This document shows, one piece after another, positions 8,554 to 15,925 of a stretch of 53,779 bases of DNA. The stretch's first letter is position 1, and each line of letters opens with the position of its first letter. The stretch spans positions 1-53,779 of the forward strand of contig DATJHM010000003.1 of assembly GCA_035493895.1 (NCBI GenBank). Reading direction: 5' to 3'. Origin of the DNA: DATJHM01 sp035493895. Its GTDB lineage: Bacteria > Chloroflexota > Ktedonobacteria > Ktedonobacterales > Ktedonobacteraceae. The position numbers and the translations under genes are program-made. Under the pieces are notes generated by a model. That model was not told the origin of the DNA, made no database searches, and saw only the letters and a program-made list of their open reading frames with translations.

Positions 8554-9498
8554 TTATTTAGGCTGGTGCGTTTGCAGTGTGGCCTGTGGGACATCGCTAA
8601 TGGCGATGAAGTCGAGCTTCGTTGCAGAGGCTTTGCCGTCATCGCTTGCCATGTAGTCGATCAGTGCCTGGGCGAGATCCTTTGGCTTGCCTTTGGTGTA
8701 CATGTGCTCGATGTTCCAGAAGGGATAGCTGTTGCTTTCTACGTTGGCTGCGGTCGCATCAGCTCCACCAATCTGCAAGACGGTCAGACCAGACTGCTTG
8801 GCCGCGCTAGAAGCTGCATAGCCAATGGCTCCAGCTGTCTGCTGCACGTTCTTCACAACCGTTCCGGTGCTGTCTGTGGTCAGGTTCGCAGGTCCGCTGA
8901 TCGTCTCAACGGTTCCCAGGACGTATTGCTGGAAGGTGGCACGCGTGCCAGAGCTGGTAGGACGGCTTACGACGACGATCGGCAGGTTCGGTCCGCCAAC
9001 TGCGCTCCAGTTCTTGGTCTTGCCCGAGTAGATATCTTTAAGCTGCGCAATGGTCAGGTTCTTTACACCAGTCACTTTGCTGTTGACAATCAGGTCGAAG
9101 ACGACAACTGCAACCTGATGGTCAACCAGATCCTCTTGACCTGTTTTCGAGAAGATATCAGAGTTACCAATGTCGACACTGCCATTCTCTGCACTGGAGA
9201 GGCCGGTGCCACTACCACCGAGGTTGACGGTGATGTTAGCGCCACTGCACTTTGCCTGATACTTACTTGCAACGTCACTCACTAATGGCGCAAGGGCCGT
9301 TGAACCTGCTGCGGTGATGCTTCCCTGCACGCAGGTGTATGTACCAGGGGTCCCGAGGGCACTGGCTGGCGCTGTGGTAGAGCCAGTTGTAGGGGTACTT
9401 CCAGCGCTCGCTGTGCTGTCTGAGCCACACGCAGAAATAAATAGTGCGAGTGCAACGAACACCCCCATGAGCATGAACGAAAGACGAGTGCGTTTCAA
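8554..9498 (-). CDS. pstS: Phosphate-binding lipoprotein PstS
   Basis: The substrate-binding protein of the phosphate importer, about 314 residues. I choose TTG at 9498 because GGAG lies seven bases upstream and the protein then begins with a normal lipoprotein signal: KRTR, a hydrophobic run, and the lipobox FISAC before GSDS. An in-frame ATG at 9543 would add 15 residues. After a Ser/Thr-rich linker the PBP-like domain shows TAAGSTALAPLV, NLGGSGTGLSS and RPTSSGTRATFQQYV, the phosphate-contacting motifs of this family. It is the first gene of the operon and lies 91 bp before pstC. Confidence 0.95.
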   Translation of the reverse strand: MKRTRLSFMLMGVFVALALFISACGSDSTASAGSTPTTGSTTAPASALGTPGTYTCVQGSITAAGSTALAPLVSDVASKYQAKCSGANITVNLGGSGTGLSSAENGSVDIGNSDIFSKTGQEDLVDHQVAVVVFDLIVNSKVTGVKNLTIAQLKDIYSGKTKNWSAVGGPNLPIVVVSRPTSSGTRATFQQYVLGTVETISGPANLTTDSTGTVVKNVQQTAGAIGYAASSAAKQSGLTVLQIGGADATAANVESNSYPFWNIEHMYTKGKPKDLAQALIDYMASDDGKASATKLDFIAISDVPQATLQTHQPK

Positions 9499-9619
9499 CT
9501 GAATACTCCTATTCTTCGAGGATGAAACTAGAATAAATATCACACAGGTTCAAGTGTAATCCCTCTTCTTGAGGATTATTACTCTTATTTGTTATCTCTT
9601 ACATACCGTACCACTACCA

Positions 9620-9692
9620 AATTAACTATGCTTTATGGATATGTTAAGACCGGGTTAAACTTTCCCTGGGGATAGGTAATACTATTTAACCT
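9620..9692 (-). promoter_or_regulatory. Pho-box-like cluster upstream of pstS
   Basis: Four TTAA-containing hexamers begin at 9622, 9644, 9655 and 9686 (ATTAAC, GTTAAG, GTTAAA, TTTAAC). Their spacings are 22, 11 and 31 bp, close to whole DNA turns. PhoB/PhoP-type regulators bind direct repeats of this kind at 11-bp spacing. The cluster is 120-190 bp upstream of pstS, and the operon encodes its own OmpR-type regulator. Binding is inferred, not shown. Confidence 0.45.
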
Positions 9693-9909
9693 CATCATAA
9701 TGTTTCTTTTTTGTAATAGCTTCAAAAGAATATGTTTATATATTACTTTTCTACGGTAATCTTTTATACATTATATATACCTGGTCTGCTTGTTGTGTCT
9801 CGCGCGCAAAAGTTATAGATAGAAAAAATATCATGCAGACCATTCATGTAGCTATTCCAGACACATGAATGGCTGCTCGATCTTCAGGCCTGGGGGCTAA
9901 GCAGAGGAA

Positions 9910-10209
9910 CTATTGCGCCTGTTTCCATTGTTCGTAATCGAGAAATAGCCCTCCGTTTATGATGTAGAAACCTGGGAGGGTCGTTGTTGGTTGTCCATGA
10001 CCTGGCTTGATTTTTAGACGATAGAGCGCAAGATCATTCTCTGTTTTCCCTGTATAACCCACGCGGCGCGCTTCTCCGCAAATCTGGTCAGGTGCCGTTT
10101 TTGTGGCAACCGCCAGCCGACCACTTGAATGCTTCAATGTGGCTTGCTGAATGGCGATCGCTGGAATATAGTGATTTTGTTGTGGTAGGAACATGACAGG
10201 TTTTTTCAT
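9910..10209 (-). CDS. Hypothetical protein, about 99 aa
   Basis: I do not recognise this protein. The open frame is 119 codons from a TTG at 10269. The only ATG is at 10209 (MKKPVMFLPQQNHYIP), which would give 99 residues. Neither start has a strong ribosome site; AGAAGG precedes the TTG too closely. The sequence is mixed polar and non-polar with no membrane segment, and ends FYIINGGLFLDYEQWKQAQ. A run of GYTGKTENDLALYRLK suggests a compact beta fold. It is isolated between the pst promoter region and a stress protein gene. Coding status is likely but not certain. Confidence 0.5.
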   Translation of the reverse strand: MKKPVMFLPQQNHYIPAIAIQQATLKHSSGRLAVATKTAPDQICGEARRVGYTGKTENDLALYRLKIKPGHGQPTTTLPGFYIINGGLFLDYEQWKQAQ

Positions 10210-10312
10210 ATACCCGGTCTTTTCTGCTCTTTTTTCTACTGGCTGAGATCCATCCGTTGGATCGTGCAACCTTCTTTAAAGCTTAAACGCGTTACCCTCT
10301 GAAAGAGAGACA

Positions 10313-10335
10313 GTCTCTACGCCAGAGACTTTTTT
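10313..10335 (+). terminator. Hairpin with T-run, + strand orientation
   Basis: GTCTCT at 10313-10318 pairs with AGAGAC at 10324-10329, with a five-base loop, followed by six T. It has the form of an intrinsic terminator on the + strand, although no + strand gene ends nearby. It may stop antisense transcription. Confidence 0.4.
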
Positions 10336-10356
10336 GTAAGACCTTATTCCGACAGC

Positions 10357-10387
10357 AAAAAGAGGAGTGCAATAAATACACCCCTCT
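10357..10387 (-). terminator. Intrinsic terminator of the YflT-like gene
   Basis: On the minus strand AGAGGGGTG pairs with CACTCCTCT (one G-U pair) around a nine-base loop, followed by a run of T. It lies 68 bp after the stop of the gene at 10455-10823. Confidence 0.7.
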
Positions 10388-10454
10388 CAGAATTACTTGC
10401 GATTATGTAATATGTACCATTTGCTGCTAAAAATTAGCAGGGATGCCCAATGGA

Positions 10455-10823
10455 TTAATTTTGAGCCTGGTTTTGTGCTTCTTCTACGGAACTGCTGTTT
10501 TCGCTATGCTGTTCCTGACCATAGTCGTGTGCGCCATTCTCCACGAGAATATGGCGTACAACATCGTCTCGTCCATCTGGACGAACTGAGATGACGATAT
10601 GGCCTGCTTTGCATTCCTCGTAATAGTAGGATGCACGATTTTCTTCCACTCCCAGGTTCATCAGGTCCTGGCTCAAGCGGTCAACCGCAGGACCGCTACT
10701 CTGCATGGCTACTCCAATCTGGTCTCGACCAAATGATGCACCACGCAATGCGTCAACGGCGTTTTTCGCCTGGACCTCTTCGTTAAACACTCCTGCTACT
10801 ATTGGTATCTGATATGTTGCCAA
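10455..10823 (-). CDS. General stress protein 17M-like (YflT family) protein
   Basis: The protein is 122 residues from TTG 10823, which is seven bases after AAAGGAGA; an upstream in-frame TTG at 10841 overlaps that site and is rejected. The N-terminal part (IVAGVFNEEVQAKNAVDALRGASF) and the central GRDQIGVAMQ element match the YflT/DUF1269-type fold found in general stress proteins. In these a beta-alpha unit begins with G-V-F/Y and a helix carrying A-x-x-A-V-x-x-L. The C-terminal 25 residues are Gln/Asn/Ser-rich and probably disordered. The biochemical role of the family is not established. Confidence 0.75.
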   Translation of the reverse strand: MATYQIPIVAGVFNEEVQAKNAVDALRGASFGRDQIGVAMQSSGPAVDRLSQDLMNLGVEENRASYYYEECKAGHIVISVRPDGRDDVVRHILVENGAHDYGQEQHSENSSSVEEAQNQAQN

Positions 10824-10841
10824 AATGGTTTCTCCTTTCAA

Positions 10842-11247
10842 AGAGATTTCAACAGATACGGTTCTTTGCTGCTCTCTTTAGGTGAGCTGCTCTCCGCATT
10901 TTTACTGATATACAATTACTGGCTACTTCCCTGTTTCCATACAGGTGCGCCTGTTCTTCGTATACCGATACTTCTGTGTTTCTCTTGCGGACATATTTTA
11001 TATACGTCTATCGATGCAGATAGGGATACAAATATTCCTCTCTTATAGTACCAATATAGGTGAACTCGTATCAAGAAGCGTGCCTGTGGCATGGGAAATG
11101 TGGGGGGGTAAACGGAAATTTGAGCGTGGGATTCTCTTCCTGCCCCTCTTTTCGCATATTTTGGAGAGGACAAAAACTCGTTTGGGCATCTATACTTCTT
11201 GTATCTGGCACACTATTCCGCAGGACGTTTCTCTAGATCGTATCCCA
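10842..11247. other. Intergenic stretch, no gene seen
   Basis: This 400-bp spacer separates the YflT-like gene from the end of the WD40 gene. Open frames here (for example on the + strand from 10945) only continue as antisense of the WD40 gene and have no ribosome site. No hairpin with a T-run was found. Confidence 0.5.
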
Positions 11248-12153
11248 TCATTCTCTATCCGCCTCCATCATATCATCGCCTGCCAGCTCATGCAGAACAA
11301 TCGTCTTCTTATACGCCCACGCCAGCATTCTACCATTGGAAGACCATGCCAGTGTCCGTATCCAGGAGGGCTGTATGGGAGAGGAAAAGCACGTTTCACC
11401 TGTGGAAGCTCTCCAGATCTGGAGCTGATTATCCTCTCCTCCTGTCGCAATATATCGACCATCTGGCGACCATACCAGCGTTTTCAACGCATGTGTATGC
11501 CCACGATAGATACAGAGCGGCTGACCGCTGCTCGCGGACCAGACGTGGGCGCTCCCTTCTTCGCCTGCCGAAGCCACCGCTGTCCCATCAGGAGACCACG
11601 CCACCGTATACACCGGCCCTCGATGTCGTCGATAGGTCAGCAAAATTTGCTCGCTGAAAGCCTCCCATATCTGTACGCTGGCATCAAAACTGGCCGATGC
11701 GATTCTCTCATCCTTTGGCGACCATGAGACTGAGAAGATACGATATTGTACGCTATGCATGCTCACCTGCCGACCACTGAGCGCTTCCCAGACCTGTGCT
11801 GTACTATCGCCAAAATCTCCCCCTGAGACGATAAAACGCCCATCAGGAGACCACGCAACGCTGCGCACGAAGCGCGCATGCCCTTGATATCTGCTCACGA
11901 TCTCGCCGCTCTTCGCTTCCCAGACCAGTATGACTCCTGAAGTATCGCTGGAAGCGAGATAGCGACCATCCGGCGACCAATCGAGCGCAAGCACGCAATG
12001 CTGATGCTCCCGGAAAAGAAAAAGCAGCTCGCCTGTCTCTGGTCGCCAGATCTGAACGGTGTGGTCACGACTCCCCGATGCAATGGCGCGACCATCAGGA
12101 GACCAGTCAAGCGCGAAGATGTTATCGCTGTGGCCTGTATAGCTGTTGAGCAT
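11248..12153 (-). CDS. WD40 repeat protein, single seven-bladed propeller
   Basis: The 301-residue protein consists almost wholly of WD40 repeats about 42 residues long. Each has the form (G)H...V..L.WSPDGR.IASG..D..V.IW. Seven blades can be counted: the motif WSPDGR or a variant (WSPKDE, WSSNGR) occurs seven times, so it should close as one beta-propeller. No signal peptide, membrane segment or enzymatic domain is attached, which suggests an intracellular interaction scaffold. Stand-alone WD40 proteins are common in large Chloroflexota and cyanobacterial genomes. The start ATG at 12153 has only a weak ribosome site. The partner is unknown, and the neighbouring Mog gene ends 28 bp upstream. 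Confidence 0.9.
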   Translation of the reverse strand: MLNSYTGHSDNIFALDWSPDGRAIASGSRDHTVQIWRPETGELLFLFREHQHCVLALDWSPDGRYLASSDTSGVILVWEAKSGEIVSRYQGHARFVRSVAWSPDGRFIVSGGDFGDSTAQVWEALSGRQVSMHSVQYRIFSVSWSPKDERIASASFDASVQIWEAFSEQILLTYRRHRGPVYTVAWSPDGTAVASAGEEGSAHVWSASSGQPLCIYRGHTHALKTLVWSPDGRYIATGGEDNQLQIWRASTGETCFSSPIQPSWIRTLAWSSNGRMLAWAYKKTIVLHELAGDDMMEADRE

Positions 12154-12181
12154 ACTGTTTTATATCGCTCTAATGTCTTTG

Positions 12182-12670
12182 CTAATGTTCTTTCGGTCCC
12201 TCAATCAGGAGGTTTACGGCATGAGGAAGGACCGGCAAAATGTATTCCAGGCACTCTTTTACTGCCTTTGGACTGCCTGGAAAATTGATAATCAGGGTCT
12301 GACTGCGCACTCCTGCCAGACCCCGGGAAATCATTGCCATAGGTGTGTATTGCAGACTATTGAAGCGCATCGCTTCAGCGATACCCTGCGCCTCGCGCTC
12401 GATTACTGCTCTTGTCGCTTCTGGCGTCACGTCGCGGGGAGCCAGACCAGTGCCCCCGGTCGTGAGAATCAGGTTGAGCCGTCGCTCATCGCTCCAGTTG
12501 CGCAGGATTGCGGCGATCTGTTCCTGCTCATCGGGCACAATAGCCGAGACCGCGACGAGCCCCCCGGGTATCTGCGCTACCATCGCACGAATGGTCTCAC
12601 CACTGACATCCTGACGCGAACCGTGCGCAGCACCATCGCTGATGGTCAGCACTCCAACGGTTATGGTCAT
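12182..12670 (-). CDS. Molybdenum cofactor biosynthesis protein, MogA/MoaB family
   Basis: A 162-residue MogA/MoaB-type protein. The start is ATG 12670 (MTITVGVLTISD) with AAGAGG five to six bases upstream, inside the end of the preceding gene. Family motifs are clear: TTGGTGLAPRDVTPEAT for molybdopterin binding, FNSLQYTPMAMISRGLAGV, and NFPGSPKAVKECL near the C-terminus. The family adenylates molybdopterin before molybdenum insertion. It begins one base after the CpXC gene stop, so the two are coupled. A MOSC protein, also linked to molybdenum cofactor chemistry, is encoded 950 bp away on the other strand. Confidence 0.93.
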   Translation of the reverse strand: MTITVGVLTISDGAAHGSRQDVSGETIRAMVAQIPGGLVAVSAIVPDEQEQIAAILRNWSDERRLNLILTTGGTGLAPRDVTPEATRAVIEREAQGIAEAMRFNSLQYTPMAMISRGLAGVRSQTLIINFPGSPKAVKECLEYILPVLPHAVNLLIEGPKEH

Positions 12671-12671
12671 G

Positions 12672-13331
12672 TTAGCCTCTTGGTGCAAGCTCACGCATTA
12701 AAGCGCCAATCTGGCGACGTGAGCCATAGAGCCAGACGGTATATTCATCTGGCAAATCTTCAACTTCAATATTGCAGCTCATCTCGCTGGCTAGCTTGCG
12801 CGCGATGTCGAGAAACTGCCCGCGCTCAGCTTCATTACGGCTCTGCGTATTCATCGCCAGACGGCCTAGCTTCTCTTCTGGAGCCAGCACTCCGTTGATC
12901 AGCGCCTGCAATTGATCAACGCCGAAAATGACCTGTAGTGGAGGAAGCCGTTCGGCCTCGCTGGCAGAGATCGAGAGGGCATGTCCGCCCTTGCCCTCCT
13001 CATTTGCCATCTGGCGCTGATGCTCCTGGATGGCATAGATATCCATATATACGGTGCGTAGCCGCTCCAGAATAAGTGTCCGCGCCTCTTCCGGGGCATC
13101 TGCCCGCGGATGCACATAGGCCAGCAAATCATGCTCAGGATCTGAATAGATGAATGGCGTAGCTACCGCCGCTCGTCGCCCACATGCGGGACAGGTCGAG
13201 ACATTGAGCAATCCTGCCAGGACAATATAGCGCAGCTGTGGGTCCCGTGCGACATTGACATATTCGTATGTCTGGTTTGTAAAGACCTTGCCACAAGGAC
13301 AGGTAAATGTATGAGTGATCGAACGTGACAT
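12672..13331 (-). CDS. CpXC-domain zinc-ribbon protein
   Basis: A 219-residue protein whose N-terminus carries CPCGKVF and, some 35 residues later, CPACGRR, with a conserved hydrophobic stretch LRYIVLAGLLNVSTC between them. This is the CpXC domain, a zinc-binding module of unknown function common in Chloroflexota. The rest (residues 70-219) is predicted alpha/beta with a helical QEHQRQMANEE segment and no membrane part. The start at ATG 13331 has a weak AGAAG site. The stop is one base before the Mog start. The tight pairing with Mog may be functional or only positional. Confidence 0.85.
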   Translation of the reverse strand: MSRSITHTFTCPCGKVFTNQTYEYVNVARDPQLRYIVLAGLLNVSTCPACGRRAAVATPFIYSDPEHDLLAYVHPRADAPEEARTLILERLRTVYMDIYAIQEHQRQMANEEGKGGHALSISASEAERLPPLQVIFGVDQLQALINGVLAPEEKLGRLAMNTQSRNEAERGQFLDIARKLASEMSCNIEVEDLPDEYTVWLYGSRRQIGALMRELAPRG

Positions 13332-13528
13332 AATCTTCTGTTCTTCGGTAATGCTAGGGTCAGTAACCTTGGACTATCAGGGATTTGATAAAACAAGTAT
13401 AACATATTCTTTTAGGATGAGGTGTATTCTTTCGCCTGAAGCCTACGGATAACGTCTCTCCGACGATATCGCCAGTTCTTTGTGTTCTATAACGGCTCGT
13501 CCCCATTCTACAGATAAAATCTACGAAT

Positions 13529-13573
13529 GTGCAATATGCACTAGTTGTGAGCGCCTTTTTGATGAGCTATACT
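13529..13573 (+). promoter_or_regulatory. Sigma-70-type promoter with adjacent palindrome for the MOSC gene
   Basis: TTGTGA at 13545-13550 and TATACT at 13568-13573 are separated by exactly 17 bases. The predicted start is near 13580 and the gene starts at 13615. Just upstream, GTGCA-ATA-TGCAC (13529-13541) is a perfect palindrome that could be an operator. Confidence 0.6.
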
Positions 13574-13614
13574 GACTATGTACACAAGAAAACTTACAAA
13601 GGAGACTCAGGACA

Positions 13615-14157
13615 ATGGGCGGCATTGTGACGGCAGTAAGCCGTGATCATACACATTTATTTAGCAAACCGAATCAGGAGAGCATCCATCTTCTGACGGG
13701 CCTGGGCGTTGAAGGCGATACGCATCTGGGCGTGACAGTCCAGCATCGCTCGCGGGTGGCGCGTGACCCGAGCCAGCCCAACCTGCGTCAGGTCCACCTG
13801 ATCCACGCCGAACTGCATGACGAACTGGCGGCGGCGGGCTTCTCCGTCCTGGCCGGGCAGATGGGCGAGAATGTCACCACGCGTGGCATTGATCTACTTG
13901 GACTACCGACTGGCACACGCTTATATCTGGGCGATACGGCAGTGATCGAGGTGACTGGCCTGCGCAACCCCTGTCTCCAACTCGATAAATTTCAGCCGGG
14001 CCTGATGTCCGCTGTGCTCGATCGTGACGACCAGGGCAACCTTATTCGCAAAGCGGGTATCATGGCTATCGTCCTGACTGACGGCGATGTCCGTCCAGGC
14101 GATCCGATCAAGATCGAACTGCCACCAGAGCCACACCAGCCTCTAAAACCAGTCTGA
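13615..14157 (+). CDS. MOSC-domain protein
   Basis: A 180-residue single-domain MOSC protein; the start ATG has AAAGGAG about ten bases upstream. Typical features are GIVTAVSRD at the start, GLGVEGDTHLG, the LRQVHLIHAELHDEL helix, AGQMGENVTTRGIDL, and the single conserved cysteine in GLRNPCLQLDKFQPGL. MOSC domains handle sulfur and the molybdenum cofactor, as in the C-terminal part of Moco sulfurase and in YiiM-type proteins. It has its own promoter and faces away from the CpXC/Mog pair. The exact substrate is not deducible. Confidence 0.92.
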   Translation: MGGIVTAVSRDHTHLFSKPNQESIHLLTGLGVEGDTHLGVTVQHRSRVARDPSQPNLRQVHLIHAELHDELAAAGFSVLAGQMGENVTTRGIDLLGLPTGTRLYLGDTAVIEVTGLRNPCLQLDKFQPGLMSAVLDRDDQGNLIRKAGIMAIVLTDGDVRPGDPIKIELPPEPHQPLKPV

Positions 14158-14250
14158 CCTCTGCTTTCCTGCCCGCATTATTTGCGTCATTGCTGTAGAA
14201 GCAACAGGCATTGCGAACAATAAGAGATTTGCGTGAAGGGCATGGCTCAT

Positions 14251-14309
14251 AATTATCACGGGTTGTGTTATAGTGGCATTACCCGTGATAATTCTTTGCA
14301 TTCGCAAAG
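14251..14309. terminator. 13-bp perfect inverted repeat plus second hairpin between convergent genes
   Basis: AATTATCACGGGT (14251-14263) is matched by its exact complement at 14281-14293 around a 17-base loop. A second hairpin, CTTTGC-attc-GCAAAG, follows at 14294-14309. The pair lies between the convergent MOSC and NurA genes and probably ends both transcripts, although no clear T-run follows. A protein-binding role is also possible. Confidence 0.5.
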
Positions 14310-14312
14310 AAG

Positions 14313-15578
14313 CTACCTCCTCCTCCCCTTGCTTGTAGATTTCGTCGAATAGGTAAACTTTGCTCCTTGCCGCTCAATAAAATTCTGGAACTGCCCATAG
14401 AACTCATTGCGATCCTGCATCGTAATCACCGAAACCGCATCAGCCGTCTCAATCGCATAAGGATACCCATTCCCCGCAATCAGCTCCGCGCGCACAACGT
14501 CCATCACCGGCTCTACGATCCCCGCCTCCAGCATCCAGCGTGGAAACTCCAGCCGAGCGGGTGGACGCCTGGCCGTCGTTTGCAGATAACAGAACGCCAC
14601 TCGATCCCGATAATGCCCATATTGTTCCAGAATATCGCCGCGCGCGCAGATCATGGCAGGCGTGCGATCTCCCCACCGTAAATGCCCCAGCCAGAGCAGT
14701 GCATCATGAATCCGATGTGTATCGCGCAAGACCGGTTGCGGATTGAGCGAATCGACGCGGCGTAACATTGTGATCATATCGCGTGCATAGCTCGTATCGA
14801 TATACCCGACCAGGGGAATGCGCAACTGTTCAGATGTCTGCAAAAGTGTAATCGCCGAGTTGATATACTGATTGCGATACATATCAGGCATGGTCAGCGC
14901 AAACGATACAACCAGTGAGCCATCAAAAAAGACGACCGGACTATGCATCGGATCGCCTGCCCGGCGCGCCTGTGCAAGCTGCTCCATCTGTCCGCACAGT
15001 GTATCGATCTCCAGCAAATGGCGGCGCAGCGTGACCTGCCCATCCGAATAGGGATAGTTATCGGAATCTTCGTCGTTCCCCTTTGTAGGTTCCATAATAT
15101 CGTCTGGGGCCAGCACTTCCATGCGTACATCCTTGGTATAGGGACGCCCGGCTGCATGCGGATTGACGAAAAAACCGACCTGAACCAGGGCCACCGGTAT
15201 CGAAGCATCGCGCCACGGCAGAAGCTGGCTCCCATCCACCGCAACCGTCGTGATCCCCTCGATGCACTCAGCCCACTGTCGTGCCTGCTCATGATTGGCA
15301 AACTCGCGCCCGAAGGGAAAGAGCGGACCATGATACAACGTCTGCTCCGCATTGACCAGCCAGCGATCAAACTCGATGCTCGGACGCGCTCCCGCAGGTA
15401 TACTGGTACCACCTGGAGGCAAGATTTGCTCAAGCTGCGTGCTGGTCTTATAGCGCTGGTAAAGCGTCTCCAGCGCATATTGATACTCTTTCAACTGCTC
15501 GCTATAAGAGCCATCGTAGAGCGAGAATTGACCGCGCTTGAGATTGAGCGCCGCCTGTAACTTGCCTTTATGCAGCAT
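14313..15578 (-). CDS. nurA: NurA-domain 5'-3' nuclease
   Basis: A 421-residue NurA-family protein. The N-terminal 110 residues are helical. The RNase H-like core follows with TTVAVDGSQLLPWRD (catalytic Asp), VVFFDGSLVVSF (second acidic strand), and GYIDTSYARDMI. Late motifs include RVAFCYLQT and MDVVRAELIAGNGYPYAIETAD. NurA resects DNA ends with HerA and Mre11-Rad50 in archaea, and bacterial relatives pair with HerA or SMC-like ATPases. Here the gene upstream on the same strand encodes an SbcC/Rad50-like ATPase, separated by 347 bp that hold a repeat array. No HerA is seen. It starts at ATG 15578. Confidence 0.88.
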   Translation of the reverse strand: MLHKGKLQAALNLKRGQFSLYDGSYSEQLKEYQYALETLYQRYKTSTQLEQILPPGGTSIPAGARPSIEFDRWLVNAEQTLYHGPLFPFGREFANHEQARQWAECIEGITTVAVDGSQLLPWRDASIPVALVQVGFFVNPHAAGRPYTKDVRMEVLAPDDIMEPTKGNDEDSDNYPYSDGQVTLRRHLLEIDTLCGQMEQLAQARRAGDPMHSPVVFFDGSLVVSFALTMPDMYRNQYINSAITLLQTSEQLRIPLVGYIDTSYARDMITMLRRVDSLNPQPVLRDTHRIHDALLWLGHLRWGDRTPAMICARGDILEQYGHYRDRVAFCYLQTTARRPPARLEFPRWMLEAGIVEPVMDVVRAELIAGNGYPYAIETADAVSVITMQDRNEFYGQFQNFIERQGAKFTYSTKSTSKGRRR

Positions 15579-15701
15579 CGTTCCGAACTTCCTTTCTCAA
15601 CTATAAATCACAACCCCTACCTCAAGCACCGAAACCTCTCTGATCATCTCCACCGCAACACCTTGTATGTAACATCCCACGCGCAATATTTCACCAACCA
15701 T
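15579..15701. other. Spacer before the nurA start
   Basis: This part of the spacer upstream of nurA holds no gene. It should contain the nurA promoter, but no clear -35/-10 pair was found. The rest of the nurA-sbcC spacer carries the repeat array listed next. Confidence 0.4.
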
Positions 15702-15840
15702 CTCGAAGAAACACAACAGGTAGGGACCGGGCTTTATGCCGGTCCGCGTCCCCCCGGCGATGATGCCGGTCCGCGTCCCCCACCGGCGATGATGCCTGCT
15801 CACATCCCCCACCGGCGATGATGCCTGCCCACATCTCCAC
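15702..15840 (+). repeat. Dispersed hairpin repeat, family A copy 1, with 29-bp tandem extension
   Basis: The copy begins CTCGAAGAAACA and contains AGGTAGGG, then a hairpin GGACCGG/CCGGTCC around a TTTATG-containing loop, then GTCCCCCCGG. The right part is amplified as about three 29-bp units sharing GGCGATGATGCC and TCCCCCACC, with a variable core (GGTCCGCG, TGCTCACA, TGCCCACA). Confidence 0.75.
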
Positions 15841-15925
15841 CGATCCTTCCCTCAAATCCCCGCTACTATATACATACCGAAGAAACTGCAAAAAGCGGAA
15901 ATATTACAAGCGCAATTTCAGAATA

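Noticed and set aside
10945..11727. A 260-codon + strand frame
   Set aside because: Most of it is antisense of the WD40 gene, which has seven clear repeats. No ribosome site.
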